Shown: one piece after another, positions 18,810 to 26,389 of the stretch
How positions within the stretch are numbered: position 1 is the first letter of the stretch
Layout: every line of letters begins with the position of its first letter
Assembly: GCA_965215545.1 (NCBI GenBank)
Contig: OZ244066.1
Span: 434,001-498,000, forward strand
Direction of reading: 5' to 3'
DNA length: 64,000 nt
Source of the DNA: MPNP01 sp965215545
GTDB taxonomy: Bacteria; Pseudomonadota; Alphaproteobacteria; Rhodobacterales; Rhodobacteraceae
Notes under the pieces: generated by a model
Database searches by the model: none
What the model was told of the DNA's origin: nothing
The model's input: the letters and a program-made list of their open reading frames with translations, nothing else
Position numbers and translations under genes: made by a program

Positions 18810-19491
18810 ACGGATCGCGGTGGCCTACGGACAGGCCAGGGTCCTGTTTGACCTGTCGCTGACCGTCCGACCCGGCACCATCCATTGCCTGCTGGGGCGC
18901 AATGGGGCCGGCAAGACGACGACCCTCAAGGCCATCATGGGTCTGTTGCCTCTCCAGAAGGGCACGATCCGACTCGATGGCACCGCGATCAACACCCTCC
19001 CTGCCCATGACATTCCCACCCGCCGCATCAGTCTCGTCCCCCAGGGACGCCGGCTGTTTGCCGATCTGACCGTCGATGAAAACCTCCAGATCGGCATGAT
19101 GGCCCGCAAGAGCGGCCCGGAGGGTCGGGACTACGGGCTGGCCCTGTTTCCACCGCTGGCGGCGCGGCTGCGGCAGGTTGCCGGAACCCTGTCAGGAGGT
19201 GAGCAACAGATGCTGGCGATTGCCCGATCGCTGTGTGTCGAACCGCGGGTCCTGATGCTCGATGAGCCCACCGAGGGTCTGCAGCCGTCCATGATCGACC
19301 AGATCCATGGGGCCATCCGCAGTCTCAAGGCCGATGGTGTCGCCATTCTGCTGGTCGAACAGCACAGTGACGCCATTCTGGATCTGGCCGATATGGCAAC
19401 GTTTCTCGAGAATGGTCACGATGTGGCGACACTCGATCGGGATGCACTGCACGCCGCCCCCGAGACACTGCAGCGCTATCTGGGGATCTGA
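18796..19491 (+). CDS. livF: Branched-chain-type ABC importer ATPase (LivF)
   Basis: This is the second ATPase of the importer, about 231 residues. Walker A is GRNGAGKTT, the signature is TLSGGEQQMLAIARSL, and Walker B is VLMLDEPTEGLQP, followed by the LivF-type ILLVEQHSDAILDLADMATF. ATG 18796 is preferred over a TTG four codons upstream because MLQIERIAVAYG is the standard N-terminus; it lies inside the 3' end of livG. It is the last gene of the importer operon and converges on the ferredoxin reductase gene with 26 bases between the stops. Confidence 0.93.
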   Translation: MLQIERIAVAYGQARVLFDLSLTVRPGTIHCLLGRNGAGKTTTLKAIMGLLPLQKGTIRLDGTAINTLPAHDIPTRRISLVPQGRRLFADLTVDENLQIGMMARKSGPEGRDYGLALFPPLAARLRQVAGTLSGGEQQMLAIARSLCVEPRVLMLDEPTEGLQPSMIDQIHGAIRSLKADGVAILLVEQHSDAILDLADMATFLENGHDVATLDRDALHAAPETLQRYLGI

Positions 19492-19517
19492 AGCCGCACC
19501 GGGCACATCGGTCGCCG

Positions 19518-20333
19518 TCAGCCGACAAAAGCCCGCTCGATCACGTAATCGCCAGGGGCACTGTTGGAGCCTTCGGTAAATCCGGTTCCATCCAGGATCG
19601 CCTTGGTGTCCTGGAGAAACCCCATCGAACCGCAGATCATGCAACGGTCAACCGAGGGATCAAGTGCCGGGACAGCCAGCATCGAGGTGATTGTGCCATC
19701 CTGGAGCAGGGTGGTGATCCGCCCGGTGACCGCCGATGACTCCTGGGTCGTCGTGGCAACGTATTTGAGGGCCGCCCTGGCCTCCTCGCCCACCAGCGGG
19801 TCCCCCCGGGTCACCTCGACGAGGTCCACACCATACTGCAGTTCCGCCGCCGTCCGGCAGGTGTGGGTCAGGATGACCATGCTGAACTTCTCGTAGGTCT
19901 CGGGATCGCGGATGATCGAGGCAAACGGTGCAATGCCGGTTCCGGTCGAAAACAGCCAGAGACGCTGGCCGCCCAGCAGCGCATCATTCACAAGCGTGCC
20001 GGTCGGTTTGGGCCGCATGAGGATCTTGTCGCCAATGACGATCTTCTGGAGATGCTGGGTCAGGGGGCCATCGGGCACCTTGATCGAGTAGAATTCGAGC
20101 TCCTCATCCCAGTTGGGGCACGCAATCGAATAGGCCCGGTACACCGGCCGCTCGGCATTGGGCAGGCCGATCATGACAAACTCGCCCGACCGGAAGCGGA
20201 AACTGGCGGGGCGCGTGATCCGGAACGCAAACAGACGGTCCGTATAGTGTTTGACGGCAGTGACAGTTTGGCAGAATACCCCCTTGGGTAGCGGAAATGG
20301 CAGCGCGGAAACGTCCTCAGCGGTTTCACTCAT
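19518..20333 (-). CDS. fpr: Ferredoxin-NADP(+) reductase
   Basis: This flavoenzyme exchanges electrons between NADPH and ferredoxin or flavodoxin. The 271-residue product has the FAD-binding motif RAYSIACP with the following SIKVPDGPLTQHLQ, the NADP-binding STGTGIAPFASIIRDPETY, and the C-terminal CMICGSMGFLQDTKAIL and FVIERAFVG-like tail (here YVIERAFVG), a tail typical of alphaproteobacterial FprA. ATG 20333 has GGAGG six bases upstream, so it is preferred over the in-frame ATG at 20345. It is divergent from the enamidase gene with a 140-base shared promoter region. It could supply reduced ferredoxin for the 6-hydroxynicotinate-reductase-like enzyme at 26386-27858; that link is inference. 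Confidence 0.9.
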   Translation of the reverse strand: MSETAEDVSALPFPLPKGVFCQTVTAVKHYTDRLFAFRITRPASFRFRSGEFVMIGLPNAERPVYRAYSIACPNWDEELEFYSIKVPDGPLTQHLQKIVIGDKILMRPKPTGTLVNDALLGGQRLWLFSTGTGIAPFASIIRDPETYEKFSMVILTHTCRTAAELQYGVDLVEVTRGDPLVGEEARAALKYVATTTQESSAVTGRITTLLQDGTITSMLAVPALDPSVDRCMICGSMGFLQDTKAILDGTGFTEGSNSAPGDYVIERAFVG

Positions 20334-20473
20334 GCTGGCCTCCATTCCCCTGTGTCTGTCCTGGCCCGGGGCCACAGACGCCCCAATGACGCACCAGCAT
20401 GACAGTGAGCGGCCACTTATGATACTTTGCAGGGCGCATCAACAGCACTGCACGGCAGGAAGGGAGAGATGTC

Positions 20474-21634
20474 ATGGGGAAACTCGTCATCGTGAATATC
20501 GGACTGATCCTGACCGGGGATCTCGAGCAGCCCATTCTCGACGGCGATTGCGTCGTGGCCACCGATGGCATCATCAATGCTGTCGGATTTGCCGCCGACC
20601 TTGACACCGGGAAAGCCGACACCACCATCAATGCCGCGGGCGTGGCCCTGGCCCCGGGTCTCATTGACAGCCATGTCCATCCCGTCATCGGGGATTATAC
20701 CCCCCGGCAGCATCAATTGCACTGGATCGACTCGACCCTGCACGGCGGGGTGACCACGATGATCTCCGCTGGCGAGGTGCATATGCCTGGCCGGCCCAAG
20801 GACATCGTCGGTCTGAAGGCCATGGCGATCGCCGCCCAGCGCTGGTATGACAATTTCCGCCCCTCGGGTGTCAAGGTGCTCGCCGGTGCCCCCGTGATCG
20901 AACACGGGATGGAAGAGGAGGATTTCAAGACCCTGGCCGAATCCGGCGTCAGGTTTCTCGGGGAGGTCGGTCTCGGTTCGGTCAAGGATGGCGCCACGGC
21001 CCGCCAGATGGTCGACTGGGCACGCAAGTACGGCATCCAGAGCACCATCCACACCGGCGGTCCCTCGATCCCCGGTTCGGGCCTGATTGACAAGGATGTG
21101 GTCCTTGAAGCCGGAACCGATGTCATCGGGCACATCAATGGCGGTCACACGGCCCTGCCCGATGACCAGATCGTCTGTCTGTGCGAATCCTGCCGGAAAA
21201 GCCTTGAAATCGTCCACAATGGCAATGAACGCGCTGCCCTGCTGACCCTCAACACGGCCCGGGAGCTCGGCCAGTTGCACCGGGTCATCCTCGGCACCGA
21301 CGGTCCCGCCGGTTCCGGTGTGCAACCTTTGGGGATCCTGCGCATGATCGCCCTTCTGTCCTCGCTCGGCCAGACGCCGGCCGAAGTCGCCATCTGCTTT
21401 GCCACCGGCAACACCGCCCGCGAGCGCAACCTTGACACTGGACTGCTCGCCCCCGGTTATGCCGCCGACTTTGTCCTCTTTGACCAGGCCCAACATGCCC
21501 CCGGCGCGACTGTCCTTGCCTCGATCGAGCAGGGCAACCTGCCCGGCATCGGCATGACCATCATCGACGGCATCGTCCGCTCGGGGCGCAGCCGCAACAC
21601 CCCGCCGGCAACCCGCCTGCCCACCGTTGGGTAG
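20474..21634 (+). CDS. ena: Enamidase (6-oxo-tetrahydronicotinate hydrolase-like)
   Basis: Enamidase is an amidohydrolase known from anaerobic nicotinate fermentation. It opens 6-oxo-1,4,5,6-tetrahydronicotinate to formylglutarate with release of ammonia. The 386-residue product follows that enzyme closely along its length: LVIVNIGLILTGD at the start, the metal-binding DSHVHP (H67, H69), DYTPRQ, LHGGVTTMISAGEVHMPGRP, GVKVLAGAPVIEHGMEEEDF, GEVGLGSVKD, STIHTGGPSIPGS, VIGHINGGHTALP and the tail SRNTPPATRLP. The MISAG-hxPGRPKD segment is specific to this clade rather than to imidazolonepropionases or dihydroorotases. GGAAGGGAGAG precedes the ATG. It belongs functionally with the operon at 24361-31455. 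Confidence 0.88.
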   Translation: MGKLVIVNIGLILTGDLEQPILDGDCVVATDGIINAVGFAADLDTGKADTTINAAGVALAPGLIDSHVHPVIGDYTPRQHQLHWIDSTLHGGVTTMISAGEVHMPGRPKDIVGLKAMAIAAQRWYDNFRPSGVKVLAGAPVIEHGMEEEDFKTLAESGVRFLGEVGLGSVKDGATARQMVDWARKYGIQSTIHTGGPSIPGSGLIDKDVVLEAGTDVIGHINGGHTALPDDQIVCLCESCRKSLEIVHNGNERAALLTLNTARELGQLHRVILGTDGPAGSGVQPLGILRMIALLSSLGQTPAEVAICFATGNTARERNLDTGLLAPGYAADFVLFDQAQHAPGATVLASIEQGNLPGIGMTIIDGIVRSGRSRNTPPATRLPTVG

Positions 21635-21834
21635 TGGGCCCGTTTGCAATGTCCGGAATTCTCCGGTGAACGTCAGCCGGTCGCGGCACGTCCACGCCAT
21701 CACACCTCGGCTGCGGTGTGGGCCATCGTGCGGTGCGCCCGCGATGCCCGCGCCGCGCGGGCCCTGGCACTTCATCGCCTGGCGGCCAAGTCCTGGCGGC
21801 GGGGGTCAGCCCGCGACAGCGGGCCCCGGTCGCG

Positions 21835-22455
21835 TCACTGGGTGCCGCCGAGCAATCCGCCGCCCGGCCCGACCCGCGCGCAGCCCTTGCCGCCCATGAA
21901 CAGGAAGTAGGCGCCGCCTGGGGTCCGGTATGGAGTTGAACTTCCAGAGGGCAGGTCAAAGTCCTGCACCACCAGCTCGCCGGGGCCCTGAATGGGGTTG
22001 GCGGCATTGCGGTTGCTCCAGATGTGGGCGCCGGCCTTGGGGCGCACCTCGATGATGTTCTCGCCGAGCACGCCGCCAGCCCAGCCGATCCGATTGGAAG
22101 CAGGGTCACTCCACCGGCCGCCGTTCAGGCCCGAAGACCGCCACTCCCAGTCGGTGAATGCCGCCGGCCTGCGGTATTCACTGATTGCCTGGATGAAATA
22201 GCCGGCGACCGGAAAGCTGGCCCGCGTCACGCTGCTGTCGGTGCTCTCGAAGAAGATCTTCATGCGTCCCGGTGTGGCGTGCTCGCCACAGCCGTCAACG
22301 ACCGGACGGTCCGGGGCTATCCGGACGGTGCAGATGCTGCTGCTGCAAGAGGTCTGCGCCTGTGCACTCGTGGCAACCACCAGGGCGGTGATGGCGGCCG
22401 CGAGGGCAATCGTCAGGCGGTCAAGGGGGGGGGGGGGCAGTGTCAAGCGGGTCAT
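21835..22455 (-). CDS. Secreted protein of unknown function
   Basis: This predicted 206-residue exported protein starts at ATG 22455 behind a strong GGAGGAAG site. It begins MTRLTLPPPPLDRLTIALAA and has a hydrophobic core, with cleavage likely near AQAQ. The mature part contains SCSSSICTVRIAPDRP, then CGEHATPGRMKIFFE and WEWRSSGLNGGRW, and ends GKGCARVGPGGGLLGG. A run of eleven or so Gs at 22427-22438 encodes the prolines just before the signal core and is a possible site of slipped-strand length change. I recognise no family. The start resembles the broken gene at 9306-9577. Confidence 0.6.
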   Translation of the reverse strand: MTRLTLPPPPLDRLTIALAAAITALVVATSAQAQTSCSSSICTVRIAPDRPVVDGCGEHATPGRMKIFFESTDSSVTRASFPVAGYFIQAISEYRRPAAFTDWEWRSSGLNGGRWSDPASNRIGWAGGVLGENIIEVRPKAGAHIWSNRNAANPIQGPGELVVQDFDLPSGSSTPYRTPGGAYFLFMGGKGCARVGPGGGLLGGTQ

Positions 22456-22648
22456 GGTCTTCCTCCGTGTTGCGTGGCCACCCGGCGGCACACAACAACC
22501 ACCGGGTGGATCATCATGCTGGGGCGACGATAGCACGAGTGGGGGACGGGGGCAAGGGGCAATGTTCGGATGGAGCCATGACTCGGCGTTGTTACCCGAC
22601 AGTGCATCGGGAAGGACCGGCTGACAAAGTCCGGTGCGGGCCATGCTG

Positions 22649-23422
22649 TCAGCCATTCAGGTCACAGCCAAGAAAAATCCGGTCATGGTCAATGGCCGCC
22701 CGCATGACCGAGAATGAGCCGGCTGCCGGATCGATGACACAATCGCCCCGGTTGCTGACGGCAGCCAGGAGCTTCCCCTGCAGGGCAATCGGTTTGGCAT
22801 GCGTATGATCCCGTCTGGACACCTTTTCCTGATAGACATCGGGAATGGTGTGGTCGGACCAGACACCCTTGGCCCGACGGGGCAGTTTTTGCAGGATGAT
22901 GCAATACTCACCCCGACGGCGGGTGCGATAGCCCATGCCAAAGGACTGCTTGTCCCAGGTGAGCATATCGACAATGACCAGCTGCGTGTCCGGCAACCAT
23001 GACTGGACCCCCTGGCAGAGATGGAACTTGTCGACCCACAGGAACAGGTGACCGGACGGAATCAGGACCCGGCCCAGGCCCTGCATGAATTCGATGATGA
23101 TGGCTTCCGGCATCTGCGTCAGAGCCGCCCGCCGCCGTTCGCGACCCACCCCTTCATTCCCATAGGCCAGTTTTTCCAACACACCGCGATACTGCGGATC
23201 AAAGAACGCCACCGGCATCGAATCGGCTGGCAGCAGGGACAGAAACTCACGACCATCCATCTTGAGACGGGTGTTCGTCTGCAACACTGCCGGCAAGTCG
23301 AGGTCCGGGGGTGAGACCGTGCGTTCGTTCGAATAGACTGGACTGGAAGCCCTGCCGGTCAGGCCACCGGTCGGCCCGGCCTCGGTCATCGCCCCGGATC
23401 TGCCATACCGGCCCTTGCCCAT
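22649..23422 (-). CDS. Orphan DNA methyltransferase (DPQY-type catalytic motif)
   Basis: This 257-residue putative N6-adenine or N4-cytosine DNA methyltransferase has the catalytic motif in the amino half, AFFDPQYRGVLEKLAYG, and the S-adenosylmethionine motif at the C-terminus, DCVIDPAAGSFSVMRAA, the order of the beta class. Between them are GHLFLWVDKFHL and MLTWDKQSFGMGYRTRRRGE. DPQY instead of the usual DPPY is unusual but keeps the aromatic and acidic residues. No endonuclease is adjacent, so it is probably a solitary regulator or the remains of a modification system. The start is uncertain: ATG 23422 or 23389. Confidence 0.75.
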   Translation of the reverse strand: MGKGRYGRSGAMTEAGPTGGLTGRASSPVYSNERTVSPPDLDLPAVLQTNTRLKMDGREFLSLLPADSMPVAFFDPQYRGVLEKLAYGNEGVGRERRRAALTQMPEAIIIEFMQGLGRVLIPSGHLFLWVDKFHLCQGVQSWLPDTQLVIVDMLTWDKQSFGMGYRTRRRGEYCIILQKLPRRAKGVWSDHTIPDVYQEKVSRRDHTHAKPIALQGKLLAAVSNRGDCVIDPAAGSFSVMRAAIDHDRIFLGCDLNG

Positions 23423-23627
23423 GAGGCCAATTCACACCTGATTGTCTTGTGCCATGTCTGCCTGTGATCCCCATCAGTCCCCATCAATGGTCTCCATGCC
23501 GCTCCACACCCGACCTCACCCTTGCGCGATTCGACCAGGACAGCACCGGCCGGCCGCATTGGACATCAATCGAACCCGCTCAAGATGGGCGGCGTCTTGC
23601 GAGAGATGCGCCGGGCCATGGGTCTGC

Positions 23628-24314
23628 TCACCGACCCGATTTGCGCCAGCCAGCGGCGGCGGCTTCATCTTCGGAGCAGAACCACCGTTCACCGCGGGCC
23701 TCGTCGATCCGGGTGGCCGCATAGTATGCACCCCCCGGCACATGGAAGATCCTGTTGCCGCTGCGGCTGATGTTCCCCTTGATGCGGCAGGACGGCTCCC
23801 TGTCACCGACTACTGGTTCGTCCGGATCGTCGAGGCGCTCTCCCCGGCGCCAGTCCCACGGGGGGATGAAGGTACCGCGCCAGAGGCCCCGCCCGGCCTC
23901 CTGCGCTGCAGCTTCCTCAGTGATGTAGTCACTGGCATAACGTCGGTAGGCAAGCGCCCATCCCATCGACACCATCCAGGCATTGAGGTTGATATCGCCG
24001 ATGAAGCACTCGCCGATACTGCGGCCATACCGATCGCGGTCAAGGATCGTGCAGGTCAGGGATTCCCCGGCAATCCGGTCGCGCAGGGCTTGGGCGGATT
24101 CCTGCCCACAGGGCCATCGTCGGCCCGCCGCCACACAGGACTGGCGTGTCTCGGGTGCATCGATTCCATGCAGCCGGATGGCCTCATCACCGATCTTGAT
24201 GGTATCGCCATCAGTCACCACCGCGCGGCCGGTGGATTCGGCCTGGGCCACGCCAGGCAAGAGCACCAGCAGGGCCAGGACGACGAGGCTCGCGAGGCCA
24301 GGCGGGCAGGTCAT
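23628..24314 (-). CDS. Secreted thermonuclease-family nuclease
   Basis: This staphylococcal-nuclease-like protein is about 228 residues with an N-terminal signal peptide (LASLVVLALLVLLPGVAQA) and then the SNc fold: VVTDGDTIKIGDEAIRLHGI and DAPETRQSC, with the catalytic Arg/Glu region in LDRDRYGRSIGECF and GWALAYRRYASDY. The conserved DGDT, DAPE and DRYGR motifs are all intact. After residue 160 there is an extra cysteine-containing module ending ERWFCSEDEAAAAGWRKS, as seen in some secreted nucleases. It follows the DUF1185 gene by 46 bases on the same strand and may be read through from the operon, although its role is unrelated. Confidence 0.85.
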   Translation of the reverse strand: MTCPPGLASLVVLALLVLLPGVAQAESTGRAVVTDGDTIKIGDEAIRLHGIDAPETRQSCVAAGRRWPCGQESAQALRDRIAGESLTCTILDRDRYGRSIGECFIGDINLNAWMVSMGWALAYRRYASDYITEEAAAQEAGRGLWRGTFIPPWDWRRGERLDDPDEPVVGDREPSCRIKGNISRSGNRIFHVPGGAYYAATRIDEARGERWFCSEDEAAAAGWRKSGR

Positions 24315-24360
24315 GACACGCCCTGCCGGAACAGTGAGCGAAAGTCGCCGGATCCCTGCC

Positions 24361-24951
24361 TCATCGCAAGCCATCCTGGCCCTCGATCTCATCCCTGGTC
24401 AGACCGCCGACCCGGGGCAGCGGTCGACCGCTGTCGGTGACCGCCACCGCAACGAGGATCTCGTCGGCGCGGGGTGCGTCGTTCACCCGCACCTCCATGC
24501 CATCGAAATGCGAGCGCACATAGGCCGCATCCTTGTGGCCAAGGGGGATATCAAGGGCCTGGCCCATGCCGCCCATCTTCTTGGATGACGGCACCAGAGC
24601 AGCACCTTGCCCGACAGCCTCGCGGAGCGGCGCGCCGAGTTTGGGATGCAGGATGGCCGCAGCGTGTTCGAGCTCACCCTGTTCACCGACCATGGCGGCC
24701 TTGCCATAGCTTTCAGCCTTGGCCGGGGCAATTTCGAGAGCATCGACGCAGCGCTGGCCCAGCAGGCCGCCGAGTTCGGCACCGATATCCATGAGATCTC
24801 CGAGATCCGCCGCATAGCGGCCGGCAAACGGGTTCCGGATCACGGCAAGTGCGGCAGCCTTGCGGGTGGGCGTGGCGATCACCTGACCGTTCTCGAGACG
24901 GGTTTCCTCAACGACAACGACAAGTTTGCGAATCTCGGCCCTGGTGTTCAT
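24361..24951 (-). CDS. DUF1185 (AA_synth) family protein, second copy
   Basis: This 196-residue protein belongs to the DUF1185 family, whose known structures have a chorismate-mutase-like fold and whose reaction is unknown. Family landmarks are the N-terminal IRKLVVVVEET, RNPFAGRYAADL, EAESYGKAAMVG-like text (AESYGKAAMVGEQGELEHAAA), VPSSKKMGGMG and DIPLGHKDAAYVRSHFDGME. It is paralogous to the gene immediately upstream and overlaps it by four bases (ATGA). It is the last member of the six-gene operon. A hetero-oligomer of the two copies is plausible because both are retained and co-translated; that is inference. Confidence 0.85.
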   Translation of the reverse strand: MNTRAEIRKLVVVVEETRLENGQVIATPTRKAAALAVIRNPFAGRYAADLGDLMDIGAELGGLLGQRCVDALEIAPAKAESYGKAAMVGEQGELEHAAAILHPKLGAPLREAVGQGAALVPSSKKMGGMGQALDIPLGHKDAAYVRSHFDGMEVRVNDAPRADEILVAVAVTDSGRPLPRVGGLTRDEIEGQDGLR

Positions 24952-25532
24952 CGCAATCCATCCTCCCCGACAATATCAACGGCAGCCAGACCACCGGACC
25001 GGTTGTGTATCCTCGGTCCCGTTGTCATGGCAAGCACAACGCAGAGCTCATCCGCCCGCGGACCATCATGCAGACCAACCTCGATGCTGTCAAAATGACT
25101 GCGCACATAGGCAGCATTGATATGGCTGATGGGAACGTCGAGCCGGGTGCCCGGTGCCCCGACTTTCTTGGTCGATGGGACAATGGCCCTGGTCTGGCCG
25201 AGAACGGCACGCATCGCATACCCACCCGGGGCATGCCACAGGGCCCCATGCTCGATCTCGCCACCCGAGCCGATGATGGCGCCCTTGCCATATCCTTCTA
25301 TGATGGATGGATCACCACCGAGGGCAACAAGCAGGGTCCGGGCCATCTGCAAACCCAAGGGCTCCATCTCTCTCATCATGCCCGCAATCTCCTCCACATA
25401 GCGACCGGCAAAGGGATTGTCGAGCACTGCCAGTACGGCACCCCTCCGGTGGACACGATCCGGTACAGGCCCGCCCTCATGAAAAATATCCTCAATCATC
25501 GTGAGCGTCTTGCGGATCTCGATTGTGGTCAC
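24948..25532 (-). CDS. DUF1185 (AA_synth) family protein, first copy
   Basis: This 194-residue DUF1185 protein shares the whole motif order of its downstream paralogue: IEIRKTLTMIEDIFHEGG, DNPFAGRYVEEI, EGYGKGAIIGSGGEIEHGA, VPSTKKVGAPGTRLDVPI and INAAYVRSHFDSIEVG, ending with GGLAAVDIVGEDGLR. The two copies differ in the middle, for example HAPGGYAMRAVL here against HPKLGAPLREAV, so they are old duplicates rather than a recent one. It overlaps the UPF0280 gene upstream by four bases. Its reaction is unknown; a role on a ring-opened or cyclic amide intermediate of the pathway is inferred from context only. Confidence 0.85.
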   Translation of the reverse strand: MTTIEIRKTLTMIEDIFHEGGPVPDRVHRRGAVLAVLDNPFAGRYVEEIAGMMREMEPLGLQMARTLLVALGGDPSIIEGYGKGAIIGSGGEIEHGALWHAPGGYAMRAVLGQTRAIVPSTKKVGAPGTRLDVPISHINAAYVRSHFDSIEVGLHDGPRADELCVVLAMTTGPRIHNRSGGLAAVDIVGEDGLR

Positions 25533-26389
25533 GTTCCCGGCTCCAGTTGCAGACCCGGGTCTCCCACCTGCAGGACAGTTTCCTGCAGACAGAGTGCCGC
25601 GGCCTTGATCGTGCCCTCGCGACGGAATCGTCGTGCCAGGCGGGCGCCATGGCCAAGCGCTTCCGCAATTTCCAGTGGCGTGAGCGGGGCGCAGGCGATG
25701 ACAACCTCGCGGTCACCGAGATCACTCATGTCATCGAGGGTGCAGGCAGGAACCCGGATGATCCCTGGATGACCGGGCAAATCGGTGGCATTGGCGATCA
25801 GCGTGGCTGCCGCATCCGCAGCGGCTGCATCGGGGGCAAGGACAGTCACCGAATCGGCGATCCCGAAACTCAGGCTGCGACCACCCTGCCCGCTGGTGGC
25901 AAGGCCCCCGATACCCTGATCGTCGGTGATGCAGATCCGGCCAATCGTGCTGTCGGCGAGGGACTGCACGCCGACGGCAAACGATGCACCCTCCGCCAGA
26001 TGCAGGGCAATGTCGCCGCCATTGTTGACGTAAGCTCTGGTCAAGGGACCAGCGGTCCGCATGGCTGCAAGAACCTCATCGGCAACCGCCCCGGCAACGG
26101 CGGCCATGGGCGTGATGAAGACGTACGGGGCATGCACACCGACCGCTTCATGCATGCGGCTGGCAACAGACCCCTTGGGACGGCAGGCATCCTGGGTGGG
26201 GCGACTTCGCAGCACGGGAAGTTCGGCAGCAAGTTCCGCAAGAATGGACCGGAATCGCTCGCTGGCCCTGCGATAGGCCCGGCGGGCAGTGGCTGTGCAA
26301 TCCGCCGAAGCTGCAAGGACAAGGTCAATTGGACCGTGCTGGAGATGCAGACGCTCGTGATCCAGCCAGGTGGCTGTCGCAGTGCTCAT
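25529..26389 (-). CDS. UPF0280 family protein
   Basis: This 286-residue protein belongs to UPF0280, a family distantly similar to ApbE-type FAD:protein FMN transferases and of unproven function. Visible landmarks are VFITPMAAVAGAVADEVLAA in the middle, AYVNNGGDIALHL and SFGIADSVTVLAPDAAAADAA. The NNGGD and SFGIADSVTVL blocks are the most conserved parts of the family. It overlaps its neighbours on both sides by four bases, between the 6-hydroxynicotinate-reductase-like gene and the first DUF1185 gene. A flavin-linked maturation role for the operon enzymes is possible but unproven. Confidence 0.82.
   Translation of the reverse strand: MSTATATWLDHERLHLQHGPIDLVLAASADCTATARRAYRRASERFRSILAELAAELPVLRSRPTQDACRPKGSVASRMHEAVGVHAPYVFITPMAAVAGAVADEVLAAMRTAGPLTRAYVNNGGDIALHLAEGASFAVGVQSLADSTIGRICITDDQGIGGLATSGQGGRSLSFGIADSVTVLAPDAAAADAAATLIANATDLPGHPGIIRVPACTLDDMSDLGDREVVIACAPLTPLEIAEALGHGARLARRFRREGTIKAAALCLQETVLQVGDPGLQLEPGT

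Noticed and set aside
20417..21775. Long open frame antisense to the enamidase gene
   Set aside because: It mirrors a strongly supported gene; its composition is that of a complementary frame in GC-rich coding DNA, and it has no family motifs.
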